Positions 16,363 to 25,218 are shown, counted from the first letter of the stretch. The stretch: 64,000 nucleotides of DNA from Desulfosoma sp. (GCA_037481875.1 JBBFKY010000001.1:310001-374000), one strand, 5' to 3'. A program made the numbers and translations. The notes: a model not told the origin generated them from the sequence alone.

Positions 16363-16818
16363 TCAGAACTTTACCGTCTTGATGATGGATTCGTATTCTT
16401 TCACTTCTTCCGGAGTCAGTTCCCGACGCAAAAGCCTTTTATTGACGAGGATCGGGCATTTTTCGTGTAAAGCAAGGGCGACGGCATCACTCGGGCGACT
16501 GTCAAAGACCACCTGTTCGTCACCGATGCGTGCAATGATTCGGGCGTAATAGGTATTTTCCTTCATGGTATAAATTTCCACACGTTCAAAGCGCACGCCG
16601 GCCCGTTGCAAAATGGTGAGATAGGTGTCATGGGTCAAGGGGCGTTTGGGTTCCACGAACCCCTTTTCCTTGGCGATGGCCGTGATTTCACTATCACCGA
16701 CGAACATGAGAAAATACTGGGAAGCGTCCTCGGATTCCTTCAAAATAACCATGTTGCCTTGCTGGCGGTCCGTTTTGATAAACACCTCGTTGGCCACGAT
16801 GAAGTCCTGATTTTCCAT
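16363..16818 (-). CDS. Bifunctional nuclease-domain protein (DUF151)
   Basis: This 151-residue protein matches the bifunctional nuclease (BFN/DUF151) family, named after a plant protein with DNase and RNase activity; its bacterial role is uncertain. Typical motifs are ARIIARIGDEQVVFDSRPSDAVALAL and the acidic C-terminus with LTPEEVKEYE. The start is ATG 16818, with GGAGGTG six bases upstream; a longer frame to 16863 lacks a ribosome site. An upstream promoter has a perfect -10 (TATAAT at 16875-16880). Single-gene transcription is likely because both flanking genes point differently. Confidence 0.88.
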   Translation of the reverse strand: MENQDFIVANEVFIKTDRQQGNMVILKESEDASQYFLMFVGDSEITAIAKEKGFVEPKRPLTHDTYLTILQRAGVRFERVEIYTMKENTYYARIIARIGDEQVVFDSRPSDAVALALHEKCPILVNKRLLRRELTPEEVKEYESIIKTVKF

Positions 16819-16874
16819 GGATTCACCTCCGAACGTGTGCGATGCCGATGGCGGCGATACCATTGATTCATGTC

Positions 16875-16904
16875 ATTATAGGAAGATGCGAACCCAATTG
16901 GAAA
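16875..16904 (-). promoter_or_regulatory. Sigma-70-type promoter of the DUF151 gene
   Basis: On the minus strand the -10 is TATAAT (16875-16880). A plausible -35 TTTCCA (16899-16904) lies 18 bases upstream. Transcription would start about 50 bases before the ATG at 16818. Confidence 0.6.
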
Positions 16905-17021
16905 GAGGAAACGCACGATCCCCTCATGAAGGCTTCTGAACCCCTTTAGCCGGCCTTGAACCCCGCGTTCTTATCCTAAAAAAGATTCCAAACGGCATTA
17001 TGAAAACCTTCGGTCCTCAAG

Positions 17022-17050
17022 TTGACAACCAGGTTGAACGGTCCTATAAA
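17022..17050 (+). promoter_or_regulatory. Strong sigma-70-type promoter of the NifX-like gene
   Basis: TTGACA (17022-17027) and TATAAA (17045-17050) are separated by exactly 17 bases. The promoter lies inside the longer open frame from 17000, which supports the downstream start at 17126. Confidence 0.8.
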
Positions 17051-17125
17051 AACAACGTTTCAAAATTCCCGATCCGCAGAGAGGTGGGTGAATTTTCCAT
17101 CGGTGATTCATGGAGGAAAAAGAGC

Positions 17126-17506
17126 ATGAAGATTTGTTTCCCGGCGGCGAATTTAAGCGGTCTAGACAGCGAAGTGTTTGGGCATTTCGGATCGGCTCCG
17201 GGTTTTGTCATCGTGGATACGGAGTCTGGTGAGGTGGAAGAGGTTTCCAACGGGGATTTGCATCATGCCCATGGCATGTGCCAGCCTCTCAAAGCCTTGG
17301 GGGGGCGTTCCGTGGACGGCATTGTGGTCGGAGGCATCGGCATGGGGGCTCTGATGAAGTTGCAGGCCCAAGGCATTCAAGTTTACAGGGCCATGGAAGG
17401 ATCGGTTAAGGATAACCTAGATATGTGGCGGCAGGGAAAGCTTCCGCTCTTTTCCGCCGATTGGACGTGTGCTGGGCATCATCACGGGGGTGGATGCGCT
17501 CACTGA
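17126..17506 (+). CDS. NifB/NifX-type FeMo-cofactor domain protein
   Basis: This 126-residue protein of the dinitrogenase iron-molybdenum cofactor biosynthesis (NifX/NafY, PF02579) family begins MKICFPAANLSGLDSEVFGHFGSAPGF. The conserved VDGIVVGGIGMGAL loop is present. The C-terminus is a metal-binding-type tail, CAGHHHGGGCAH. Stand-alone members are common in strict anaerobes without nitrogenase and are thought to bind Fe-S or metal clusters. ATG 17126 is chosen because GGAGG (17112-17116) and a strong promoter (17022-17050) lie directly upstream. It is followed 21 bases later by a zinc-ribbon gene, probably in the same transcript. Confidence 0.88.
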   Translation: MKICFPAANLSGLDSEVFGHFGSAPGFVIVDTESGEVEEVSNGDLHHAHGMCQPLKALGGRSVDGIVVGGIGMGALMKLQAQGIQVYRAMEGSVKDNLDMWRQGKLPLFSADWTCAGHHHGGGCAH

Positions 17507-17527
17507 AAGGGAACGTAAAGGTGCCTT

Positions 17528-17779
17528 ATGCCCATTTATGAATACGTATGCAGCGAATGCGGTCGGGTTTCGGAGCACCTGGTTTTTGCAAAGGAAGAAA
17601 CAGTGGCATGCCCTGAATGTGGCAGCGGCGAACTTAAAAGACTTCTTTCTGTTTCTTCCACGGCTTCCGGCGTAAAAGAAGGCCATCGGCTTCCCGGTTC
17701 CCGCGATACGGGATGCTGCGGAAGCAGTCCTGGGACTCAAGGATGTGTTCCAGGCTCTTGTTGTGGAAAAGCTCCTTAG
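17528..17779 (+). CDS. FmdB-family zinc-ribbon protein
   Basis: This 83-residue protein starts MPIYEYVCSECGRVSEHL, the hallmark of the FmdB putative regulatory family, with the zinc ribbon Cys pairs CSEC and CPEC. The C-terminal half is Cys- and Gly-rich (CCGSSPGTQGC, SCCGKAP), suggesting extra metal binding. Function in the family is unproven; FmdB was linked to regulation of formamidase or amidase. It sits 21 bases after the NifX-like gene and ends 35 bases before the cysS stop on the other strand. Confidence 0.85.
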   Translation: MPIYEYVCSECGRVSEHLVFAKEETVACPECGSGELKRLLSVSSTASGVKEGHRLPGSRDTGCCGSSPGTQGCVPGSCCGKAP

Positions 17780-17813
17780 CCAGGCCAAAAGATCGGCAGC
17801 GTTTCCCTGAGCG

Positions 17814-19298
17814 CTATCGAATACGCCAACGGGTTCCTTCGGGGGTGTCTTCCAATTGCACCCCCATTTCCGCTAAACGATCACGTAGACGATCGGCTTC
17901 CTGGAAGTTTTTCTGCTTTCTTGCCGCGTTGCGTTGGGCGATAAGGGCTTCCACGTCGGCTTCAGAAACACCTTTCTGAGCGATCTTGCGCTTTTTGATT
18001 TCGTCGAAAAAAACTTCCGGGGCTCGTTCCAAAAGTCCCAGAATGGATCCGTGATTTTGAAGACATGAGCCGGCTGCGAGGGCAAGAGCGGCGGCCGGGC
18101 CTTTGAGGGTTTTTCGGCCGAAAGTGTCCATGAAGCGCTGTGTGGATCTTTGCAATTCAAAGAGCAAAGCGAGGGCTTGAGCGGTATTGAAATCGTTGTC
18201 CATGGCTTCGCGAAAAGCCTCGGGAAAATCGGTGATTTTGTGAAAGAGTTCTTTGTCTTGATCCATGAGAGCCTTTTCGCTGAACCCTTTGGCATCCAGG
18301 TCTTTGGGTGTTCGTGTGTGGATTTCTTCCAGGGTGGCATAAACGCGTTCCAGAGCCCGTTCAGCTTCCCCAAGAGCTTCGTCGGAAAAATCCACCGGGT
18401 TTCGGTAATGCTTGGAGAGAACGAAAAGCCTCAAGGCTTCCGGATGAACCACCTTGAGAATATCTCGAATGGTAAAAAAGTTACCCAGGGACTTGGACAT
18501 CTTCTCGTTGTTGATATTCACAAAGCCGTTATGAAGCCAGTAGCGGACAAAAGGCACGCCGAACGCCGCTTCGCTTTGAGCGATTTCATTTTCATGATGG
18601 GGGAAAATAAGGTCCTTTCCTCCCCCATGCATGTCAAAGGTTGGCCCTAAGTATCGACTGCCCATGGCGGAACATTCAATGTGCCAGCCGGGTCGCCCGG
18701 GTCCCCAAGGACTGTCCCAGGCCGGTTCCCCTGGCTTGCTTCCTTTCCAGAGCACGAAATCCAACGGATTACGCTTGTTGGCATCTACCTCCACGCGCGC
18801 TCCGGCCATCATGTCATCCAGACTGCGTCCTGAGAGTTTTCCATATTCGGGGAATTTTTCTACGGCAAAATAGACATCGGTGCCCGCCTTATAGGCGATG
18901 CCTTTTTCTTCGAGGCGGCGAATGATGTCGATCATTTGAGGAATATTGTCTGTGGCCAAAGGTTCCAGGTCCGGGCGCAGAACATCCAGAGCATCCATAT
19001 CCTCGTAGAAAGCCTGAATGTAACGGTCCGCAATGGTGCGGTAGTCGGTGCCTTCTTCCTGAGCCCTCTTAATGATTTTATCGTCGATGTCGGTAAAGTT
19101 ACGTACATAGATAACGCGGTACCCTAGGTGCTTCAAGTAACGGTAAATCACATCAAAGACGATCGCCGAACGGGCATGGCCCACGTGGCACAGGTCATAG
19201 ACCGTAACGCCGCAGACATAGAGCTTAACGGTGCCGGATTCCAGAGGAATAAAGGGTTCTTTTTTCTTCGTCAGGGTGTTGTAAACAACCAGGCTCAT
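17814..19298 (-). CDS. cysS: Cysteinyl-tRNA synthetase
   Basis: This 494-residue class I synthetase charges tRNA-Cys. It shows the zinc ligand Cys and HIGH-like motif in LYVCGVTVYDLCHVGHARS, the conserved YVRNFTDIDDKII, the zinc-binding WHIECSAM and the KMSKS loop (NEKMSKSLGNF). Length and start (MSLVVYNTLTKKKEPF) are typical. The start overlaps the ispF stop by 4 bases (ATGA), so it is translationally coupled to ispF in an ispD-ispF-cysS operon, an arrangement seen in several bacterial groups. Confidence 0.98.
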   Translation of the reverse strand: MSLVVYNTLTKKKEPFIPLESGTVKLYVCGVTVYDLCHVGHARSAIVFDVIYRYLKHLGYRVIYVRNFTDIDDKIIKRAQEEGTDYRTIADRYIQAFYEDMDALDVLRPDLEPLATDNIPQMIDIIRRLEEKGIAYKAGTDVYFAVEKFPEYGKLSGRSLDDMMAGARVEVDANKRNPLDFVLWKGSKPGEPAWDSPWGPGRPGWHIECSAMGSRYLGPTFDMHGGGKDLIFPHHENEIAQSEAAFGVPFVRYWLHNGFVNINNEKMSKSLGNFFTIRDILKVVHPEALRLFVLSKHYRNPVDFSDEALGEAERALERVYATLEEIHTRTPKDLDAKGFSEKALMDQDKELFHKITDFPEAFREAMDNDFNTAQALALLFELQRSTQRFMDTFGRKTLKGPAAALALAAGSCLQNHGSILGLLERAPEVFFDEIKKRKIAQKGVSEADVEALIAQRNAARKQKNFQEADRLRDRLAEMGVQLEDTPEGTRWRIR

Positions 19299-19795
19299 GA
19301 GGCGGCTCCTTGTCTTTGATGAAGAAGGGCGACCGCACAGGCGGCAATACCTTCAACGCGGCCGACAAAACCCAATCCTTCCGTTGTGGTGGCTTTGATA
19401 CTTACTGACTGAACATCCACATCCAGCGCTTGGGCCACGGTCCGACGCATTTGGGCGACATAGGGTGCCAATCGAGGCTGCTGCGCCAAGACGGTGATAT
19501 CCACATTGACAATGTCGTATCCAGCTTCATGCACCAGGCGGCACACCCTTTCCAACAGAAAGAGGCTGGAGACGTCCTTGTACTGAGGATTGGAATCGGG
19601 GAAATGGGTGCCGATGTCCCCCAAAGCGGCCGCCCCTAACAAAGCGTCACACAAGGCGTGGCATAAAACGTCCGCGTCCGAATGGCCGAGAAGACCCCGG
19701 TCATAGGGAATAGGCACGCCACCCAAGACAAGGGATCTTCCAGTGGCAAAAGCATGGACATCCCAGCCCATGCCCACTCGTAGGTTCATACCCAT
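19295..19795 (-). CDS. ispF: 2-C-methyl-D-erythritol 2,4-cyclodiphosphate synthase
   Basis: This 166-residue enzyme of the MEP isoprenoid pathway cyclises the CDP-ME phosphate intermediate and releases CMP. The metal ligands are visible in GWDVHAF and in LLGHSDADVLCHA. The signatures DIGTHFPDS and KATTTEGLGFVGR are present. The start is either MGMNLRV (19795) or MNLRV (19789); both fit. It overlaps the 3' end of ispD by 10 bases. Confidence 0.97.
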   Translation of the reverse strand: MGMNLRVGMGWDVHAFATGRSLVLGGVPIPYDRGLLGHSDADVLCHALCDALLGAAALGDIGTHFPDSNPQYKDVSSLFLLERVCRLVHEAGYDIVNVDITVLAQQPRLAPYVAQMRRTVAQALDVDVQSVSIKATTTEGLGFVGRVEGIAACAVALLHQRQGAAS

Positions 19796-20517
19796 GGGTT
19801 TTCCTTAACGTCGTTTCCGAAGGTCGCAGCTTTTTCCGATTGCTCCAGAAACCATGAGGCCCAGAGCAGATCGTCCGGAGTCGTGATCTTGATGTTGGAT
19901 TTTTCTCCGTCCACAATGGCCACACGAACCCCCAAGCGTTCCACAAGGGAGGCATCGTCGGTGGCGTCCCATCCATGGAGGGTTGCCTGCCGAAAGGCCT
20001 CTTCCAAAAGATCTCGGCGAAACACCTGAGGTGTTTGGACCAGCCAGACTCGGTCTCGAGGCACGGTGGATTGCACCCATCCATCTTCGGCCATTTTGAC
20101 GGTTTCCACGGCACGGCAGGCGCATACTGCGGCACCGTATCGGCGCGCGGCTTCGTAGGTCCGACGAAAAAGCTCTGAAGTTGCCATAGGCCGCACACCA
20201 TCATGAATGATCACCCATCGGCATGTGGGCGGCAAGGCGTGAAGACCCGCCAGCACACTGTCCTGGCGACGGGCGCCGCCGGCGATCACCTGCACGAGAG
20301 GCTTGGAGGCATTTTGGGAAAACATGCCACGGACAACCCCCACAGACTTGGCAGGGACGACGACCATAATGCCGTCTATGAAAGGCAAGGTGCACAGCCG
20401 CTCCAGGGTCCAGGCGAGAATCGGCTTACCGTGCAGGGGATGAAATTGCTTGGGATGGGCAAGCCCCATGCGGACACCGGAACCTGCAGCCGGCACCACG
20501 GCAAACGTTTCTTCCAT
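19786..20517 (-). CDS. ispD: 2-C-methyl-D-erythritol 4-phosphate cytidylyltransferase
   Basis: This 243-residue MEP-pathway enzyme transfers CMP to methylerythritol phosphate. It has the nucleotide-binding N-terminus VVPAAGSGVRMG followed by PKQF, then VIHDGVRPM and TDDASLVERLG. The frame stays open 70 codons further upstream, but that extension runs through the RNase P RNA gene and cannot be protein. The ATG at 20517 is therefore the start. It lies 79 bases after the end of rnpB and may be transcribed from the same promoter. Confidence 0.96.
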   Translation of the reverse strand: MEETFAVVPAAGSGVRMGLAHPKQFHPLHGKPILAWTLERLCTLPFIDGIMVVVPAKSVGVVRGMFSQNASKPLVQVIAGGARRQDSVLAGLHALPPTCRWVIIHDGVRPMATSELFRRTYEAARRYGAAVCACRAVETVKMAEDGWVQSTVPRDRVWLVQTPQVFRRDLLEEAFRQATLHGWDATDDASLVERLGVRVAIVDGEKSNIKITTPDDLLWASWFLEQSEKAATFGNDVKENPWV

Positions 20518-20595
20518 AGGAAAAAGTCGAGTCACGGTTCTGACATCGTTCAGCCGGTGAAAAGGGTTTCTTGCCAATGGTGCGAATGGTTCAAA

Positions 20596-20974
20596 GGGAT
20601 GTGAAGGAACCCATAAGCCGGGTTCTGTGCCTTTCCCAAAGAGAAAGGTCCCGATCATTCCTCTAGGCCCCATGTTGCCATGAGGCTCAAGCGGCCTACC
20701 CGGGAGCCTCGGGCGGGCAACCCTCAAACGCTCCTCTATTTGGCCTTGCTCCGGGTGGGGTTTACCGAGCTCCCGGTGTCACCACCGGGACTGGTGAGCT
20801 CTTACCTCACCGTTTCACCCTTACCCCGCCATGCCGGCGAGGCGGTTTGCTTTCTGTGGCACTTTCCTGCTCGTCACCGAGACTGGGTGTTACCCAGCAC
20901 CCTGCCCTGCGGAGCCCGGACTTTCCTCCCGTTCCCAAAGGGAACCGGCGATCGGGTGGATTCCTTCACATCCC
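20596..20974 (-). ncRNA. rnpB: RNase P RNA (class A)
   Basis: This is the catalytic RNA of ribonuclease P, which trims tRNA 5' ends. Read on the minus strand, helix P1 is a perfect 12-bp pair between GGGATGTGAAGG (20974-20963) and CCTTCACATCCC (20607-20596). The universally conserved GAGGAAAGTCCGGGCTCC follows the 5' domain. The conserved CACAGAA element occurs in the middle, and ACAGAACCCGGCTTATGGGT lies near the 3' end. Length of about 379 nt is normal for type A. Confidence 0.97.
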
Positions 20975-20979
20975 TTAAG

Positions 20980-21008
20980 AAAGTATCCAAAAAAGGTGTC
21001 TTGTGCAA
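20980..21008 (-). promoter_or_regulatory. Promoter of rnpB
   Basis: On the minus strand TTGCAC (-35, 21003-21008) and TACTTT (-10, 20980-20985) are separated by 17 bases. The -10 ends 5 bases before the first base of the RNA at 20974. The -10 match is modest but the placement is right. Confidence 0.65.
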
Positions 21009-21437
21009 GTTATGAGGAAGAAACTGGCCGGAGCACATGCAAAAACGTGGCGCTTTTTTTGGTCCGTTATGGTGAGCACTCTGCGCCGACTTTTGTTGCG
21101 GAAGGAGGCGCATAAGGGGGTGGAGTAAGTTCTAATCGTTTGCATCCTTATTTTGTGCCGGCAGACGCCATGATTGTCTTTTAGGGATCAGAAGTGTGGG
21201 AGTGAGTCTTCCCTTGTGAACATGCCACGCCTATAGGCACGACCACTGCCCGCATTTTGAGGAATTGGCATTCCCTCCCGTATCGGCGAGTCCTTCGGGT
21301 TCCGCCCAAAGAAGCCATCCATCATTCGACAAAAGGCTTTTCTGACGATAAGGTGACATGATGTTTTCCTGAAAATGCGGGCTTCTGTGCGGCCTGTCAT
21401 ACGGATGAAACGCCCGCGTTGCCGGGAAGAGGTCGGT
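21009..21437. other. Intergenic region without recognisable feature
   Basis: About 430 bases lie between the rnpB promoter and the stop of the B12-domain-like gene. I see no gene, tRNA or repeat of the families described here. Short open frames lack ribosome sites and protein-like composition. Confidence 0.5.
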
Positions 21438-21836
21438 TCATTCAATAGGCCGAATGTGGCTTCGTGCCCACTCAATAAGCTGCTGATGGGTGGTTCCCTT
21501 TGGAAAAAATTCTGCCACACCCAGGTTTTTCAGCTCGGGTACGAGAGCGTCGTCGAAAAAGCCTCCCGCCGTCACGCCGATGTTGTGCACGCCGTGAGCC
21601 TTGAGTTGTTCCAGCACGGAAGAGAACTGTTCCAGCCGGGCTCCCGGAAGCGTCGTAATGCCGATGTGGTCGACGGATTCCTGGAGGGCTGCGTTCACAA
21701 TGGCTTGGGGATCTTCGGATTCGGTGTAGATGACTTCAAAGCCCGCCTCACTGAAGGCGGCGGCAAGGCGCATGAGCGCCTCTTCGTAACCTCGGCCGAA
21801 TTTGGCCATGAGGATTCTCACCTTCCGTTGGCCCAT
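21438..21836 (-). CDS. B12-binding-domain-like protein lacking the cobalamin histidine
   Basis: This 132-residue protein has the fold pattern of the cobalamin-binding C-terminal domain of methylmalonyl-CoA mutase. The expected KVRxxxAKxG start is present, as are GITTLPGA in place of the SxL strand and VTAGGFFDD in place of the GGxxP loop. The C-terminus is AEFFPKGTTHQQLIEWAR. However, the DxHxxG motif that supplies the cobalt-ligand histidine is replaced by RGYEEA, and no His is present at that place. It may bind cobalamin base-on, bind another ligand, or serve a structural role. The ATG at 21836 is preceded by GGAGGAAAATCC. No mutase large subunit is nearby. Confidence 0.75.
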   Translation of the reverse strand: MGQRKVRILMAKFGRGYEEALMRLAAAFSEAGFEVIYTESEDPQAIVNAALQESVDHIGITTLPGARLEQFSSVLEQLKAHGVHNIGVTAGGFFDDALVPELKNLGVAEFFPKGTTHQQLIEWARSHIRPIE

Positions 21837-21936
21837 GGATTTTCCTCCAAACGTGCTTCATCGAAAAGAGTCACGCGGTGAAAGAACGGCGGCGGTTCAG
21901 TCCCTTTCACCTTGCATCGAGAACATGGTTTTCGAA

Positions 21937-22149
21937 TCAGCTGCCTTGGTACTTGAAGGAGATGGCCACACGGGCTCGATAAGCCACCACCTTGCCTTCC
22001 TCAAGCTTCATATCCAATTTGGTGATTTCCGCGATACGCAGATCGCGCAACGTTTTCGACGCCGTTTCCACAGCGTTCTTGGCGGCGTCTTCCCAGGAAA
22101 CCGTACTCGTTCCCACCAATTCAATGATCTTGTAGACACTTTCAGCCAT
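21937..22149 (-). CDS. Dodecin
   Basis: This 70-residue protein matches dodecin, a dodecameric flavin-binding and storage protein: MAESVYKIIELVGTS, SWEDAAKNAV, the TLRDLRIAEI strand and the VAYRARVAISFKYQ C-terminus. Normal length is 65-72 residues. ATG 22149 has AAGGAGG upstream; the longer frame to 22254 is rejected. A candidate promoter upstream on the minus strand has TATAAG (22257-22262) and TTGTCA (22278-22283), with a short 15-base spacer. It lies downstream of ruvB with a 144-base gap. Confidence 0.92.
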   Translation of the reverse strand: MAESVYKIIELVGTSTVSWEDAAKNAVETASKTLRDLRIAEITKLDMKLEEGKVVAYRARVAISFKYQGS

Positions 22150-22293
22150 GGGAACCTCCTTCGCGACCCGGCCTTTACAGGCCGACCTAAAAAGAACAGA
22201 CGGGAACCGCCGCCCCATAAAACCTCTGCCTTGCTGCTTCTTAGATTCTGACAAGTCTTATACACGCTTTTCAGGGCTGACAACAGGTCTTTG

Positions 22294-23313
22294 TTACAGG
22301 AACGAAAGTTGCCGGGACGGGCGATAGGGTAACCCCAGATGTTCAAAGGCTAAACGGGTTGCCACGCGGCCGCGCGGTGTTTTTTTGAGAAAGCCTTCTT
22401 GAATGAGGTACGGCTCGTAGACCTCCTCCAAGGTTTCTTTCTCTTCGGACACAGCCGCTGCCAAAGTCTCGATACCGACCGGTCCTCCGTCATACTTTTC
22501 GATGATGGTTGATAGAATCCGGCGGTCCATGCGGTCAAAGCCCCGTTCATCCACGTCAAGCATTTGAAGCGCCGTGTCCGCCACGTCTCGAGTGATGAAT
22601 CCTTGAGCACGCACCTGCGCAAAATCTCGAACACGACGTAGCAGTCTGTTGGCGATGCGCGGTGTGCCTCGAGAACGGCGAGCGATTTCATGGGCCCCCT
22701 CGTCATCAATAGCCAGCCCCAAGAGGCGAGCGGCCCGCAACACAATCTCTTTCAAATCCTCCACACGGTAAAATTCAAGGCGTAAGACCACCCCGAACCG
22801 GTCGCGCAAAGGGGGTGAAAGCAATCCCGCCCGTGTGGTGGCTCCTACCAGCGTAAACGGAGGAAGATCCAGTTTGATGGTACGCGCCGAAGGTCCCTGA
22901 CCGATGATGATATCCAACTGAAAATCTTCCATGGCAGGGTACAGGATCTCTTCCACGACATGGTTCAGACGATGAATCTCGTCAATGAAAAGGACCGATC
23001 TCGGTTCCAGATTTGTCAGGATGGCCGCCAAATCACCGGGCCGTTCAATGACGGGCCCTGATGTGGATCGAAAGGGCACGCCCAGTTCACGACTGATGAT
23101 GCATGCCAAAGACGTTTTTCCCAGTCCCGGATGGCCGTGAAGCAGGACATGATCCAGGGGTTCATCGCGCTGCCGGGCTGCCTGAATGAAAATGCTTAAC
23201 TTTTCCTTGAGCTCCCTCTGACCGAGATATTCATCCAAGGTTCGGGGCCTCAGGCTGGCCTCCAAGCGTAGTTCATCTTCTCGCGGCCTGGGTTCCAACA
23301 ATCGGTCCGTCAT
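22294..23313 (-). CDS. ruvB: Holliday junction helicase subunit RuvB
   Basis: This 339-residue AAA+ motor drives branch migration at Holliday junctions with RuvA. The Walker A motif [11 protein letters not shown], Walker [10 protein letters not shown], sensor GATTRAG and the C-terminal winged helix ([30 protein letters not shown] is the family signature, in part) are all present. It starts 16 bases after the ruvA stop, in the order ruvC-ruvA-ruvB. Confidence 0.98.
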   Translation of the reverse strand: MTDRLLEPRPREDELRLEASLRPRTLDEYLGQRELKEKLSIFIQAARQRDEPLDHVLLHGHPGLGKTSLACIISRELGVPFRSTSGPVIERPGDLAAILTNLEPRSVLFIDEIHRLNHVVEEILYPAMEDFQLDIIIGQGPSARTIKLDLPPFTLVGATTRAGLLSPPLRDRFGVVLRLEFYRVEDLKEIVLRAARLLGLAIDDEGAHEIARRSRGTPRIANRLLRRVRDFAQVRAQGFITRDVADTALQMLDVDERGFDRMDRRILSTIIEKYDGGPVGIETLAAAVSEEKETLEEVYEPYLIQEGFLKKTPRGRVATRLAFEHLGLPYRPSRQLSFL

Positions 23314-23329
23314 GAGTGTTGTTCCTTAG

Positions 23330-23938
23330 TTAGGCCAGAAGTCGCAGAGCTTCCCGCAGAAGCTGTTCCAGTGTTGGTTTGTCGAAAGCGGCCAGGGAGC
23401 GCCGAGCCTTTTGCAGGGCTCTGCCGGCTTCCGCCGGACGGTAGCCCAAATTGAGCAAAGCCGAGTAGGCATCGGCATAGCCGTCATCCTCTTCCAACGG
23501 CTGCGGCAATGCCGCGGGGGAAGGTTCCGGTTGAGGGAGACGCAGACGGTCTTTGAGTTCGAGAAGAATCCGTTCCGCGGTCTTTTTGCCGATGCCCGGA
23601 ATCTTTTGCAATCGCTGCCGGTCTTGAAACAGCACCGCCTGGCGCAATTCATCGGGCTGAATGCCCGAGAGAATGCTCAAAGCCATCTTGGGTCCGACCC
23701 CGTTGACGGCGATCAGATGCAGGAACATGTCCTTTTCAGCGGATGTGCCGAAGCCGTAAAGTTGCAGGGTATCTTCACGCATATGCGTGTGCACATAAAA
23801 GCTTGCTAGGCACCCTACTTCAGGAAGGTCATAGAAGGTGCTCAACGGCACATGAACGTAGTAACCCACCCCGTGGACATCCACAATGACATGGTCCGGA
23901 GCTTTATGTCGAAGTCGGCCTTCCAGATGGGCGATCAT
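23330..23938 (-). CDS. ruvA: Holliday junction DNA-binding subunit RuvA
   Basis: This 202-residue protein tetramerises on Holliday junctions. It has an N-terminal OB fold (MIAHLEGRLRHKAPDHVIVD, GVGY), helix-hairpin-helix motifs (VNGVGPKMALSIL; IPGIGKKTAERILLEL) and the C-terminal RuvB-binding UBA-like domain (ALLNLGYRPAEAGRAL). The ATG overlaps the ruvC stop by 4 bases. Confidence 0.98.
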   Translation of the reverse strand: MIAHLEGRLRHKAPDHVIVDVHGVGYYVHVPLSTFYDLPEVGCLASFYVHTHMREDTLQLYGFGTSAEKDMFLHLIAVNGVGPKMALSILSGIQPDELRQAVLFQDRQRLQKIPGIGKKTAERILLELKDRLRLPQPEPSPAALPQPLEEDDGYADAYSALLNLGYRPAEAGRALQKARRSLAAFDKPTLEQLLREALRLLA

Positions 23939-24435
23939 GACCGATGAGCCGTAGGGTGACGGGTGACTAAAGACCGTGCATGGATATGGCAGATGGCGGC
24001 GGCCAAAGCATCGGCGGCATGAGGATCGCTGAGATCGCGTAAGCCCAAAAGGATCCGGGTCATGTGAGCCACCTGAATTTTTTCGGCTTTGCCGTAACCC
24101 ACCACGGCCTGCTTGATTTCTAATGCGCTGTACTCAAAGACCTGAAGGCCGCCATGAATGCCCGCCGCTATGGCGGCCCCTCGAGCGTGGCCCAAAATGA
24201 GAGCGCTTCGTGCGTTGCGAGCCACAAACACTTCTTCGACAGCCATCTCTTTGGGGCCTGTTTCTTCAATAATACGGCGAATTTCCTTAAAAATGGATCC
24301 CAAACGCACAGGCAGAGGCATAGAGGCCGGCAGAGGCAGAGACCCGTAATGAACGGGAATCAGGCGATTTCCGTCTTCTTCCACCACGCCGTAGCCCGTG
24401 TGTCGGGATCCTGGGTCAATGCCCAAAACGCGCAT
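23935..24435 (-). CDS. ruvC: Holliday junction resolvase RuvC
   Basis: This 166-residue endonuclease cleaves Holliday junctions. The RNase H-like acidic residues are in GIDPGSRHTGYG, AVEEVFVA and the C-terminal DPHAADALAAAICH. Length is typical. It lies 18 bases after yebC and is translationally coupled to ruvA. Confidence 0.97.
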   Translation of the reverse strand: MRVLGIDPGSRHTGYGVVEEDGNRLIPVHYGSLPLPASMPLPVRLGSIFKEIRRIIEETGPKEMAVEEVFVARNARSALILGHARGAAIAAGIHGGLQVFEYSALEIKQAVVGYGKAEKIQVAHMTRILLGLRDLSDPHAADALAAAICHIHARSLVTRHPTAHRS

Positions 24436-24453
24436 GCTCCATCCTTTTCGGTT

Positions 24454-25203
24454 TCAAGCGACCGCATTGAGAATTTCGTCGGGGATATCGAAGTTGGCGT
24501 AGGCGTTTTGCACATCGTCGTTGTCTTCCAGAGCATCCATGAGCTTCAGAAGTTGCTGTGCGGTTTTTTCATCTTCCACACGAATGGTGCTCTGGGGCAC
24601 CATGGTCACCTGGGCCATCTCGTAGACCATGGATCTTTGATCGAAAGCGGCCTTCACTTTTTCCAGATCCGCCGGTGTGGTGATCACTTCGAATTGGTCC
24701 CCCTGATCCCGCACATCTTCGGCCCCCGCTTCCAGGGCCACTTCCATAAGGGTGTCTTCCTCCACCTTGTCCTTATTGAAAACGATCAGTCCATGTTTTT
24801 CGAACATCCAGGCCACACAACCGGCTTCACCAAGGCTTCCGCCGTTTTTGCTGAAAATGTGACGGATTTCACTGGCGGCTCGATTCCGATTGTCCGTTGT
24901 CACTTCCACCAGAATGGCGACGCCTCCGGGACCATACCCTTCGTAGATGGCTTCTTCATAGGCGGTCCCTTCCAGTTCGCCGGTTCCCTTTTTGATGGCT
25001 CTTTCAATGTTTTCCTTCGGCATGTTCTCGGCCTTGGCCGCCGCAATGGCCGCCCGCAACCGAGGGTTGGCTTCCGGGTCGCCGCCTCCTAATCGAGCGG
25101 CCACCGTTAATTCCTTAATGAGTTTGGTGAAGATTTTGCCGCGTTTGGCGTCCTGAGCGGCCTTCTTGTGCTTGATGGTGCTCCATTTGGAATGTCCGGA
25201 CAT
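24454..25203 (-). CDS. yebC: YebC/PmpR-family regulator
   Basis: This 249-residue protein starts [22 protein letters not shown] in shape, the hallmark of YebC/PmpR. It carries the usual [20 protein letters not shown] and [10 protein letters not shown] motifs. Members act as DNA-binding regulators, and one branch helps ribosomes at proline stretches. It precedes ruvC, the common yebC-ruvC-ruvA-ruvB order. The ATG at 25203 has GGAGGA upstream. Confidence 0.96.
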   Translation of the reverse strand: MSGHSKWSTIKHKKAAQDAKRGKIFTKLIKELTVAARLGGGDPEANPRLRAAIAAAKAENMPKENIERAIKKGTGELEGTAYEEAIYEGYGPGGVAILVEVTTDNRNRAASEIRHIFSKNGGSLGEAGCVAWMFEKHGLIVFNKDKVEEDTLMEVALEAGAEDVRDQGDQFEVITTPADLEKVKAAFDQRSMVYEMAQVTMVPQSTIRVEDEKTAQQLLKLMDALEDNDDVQNAYANFDIPDEILNAVA

Positions 25204-25218
25204 GACTAAGTCCTCCGT

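Noticed and set aside
20518-20727. N-terminal extension of IspD
   Set aside because: The extension lies in the RNase P RNA gene; IspD proteins start with the nucleotide-binding strand directly after the ATG at 20517.
24154-25092. 312-codon plus-strand frame
   Set aside because: It is antisense to ruvC and yebC and has no protein family features.
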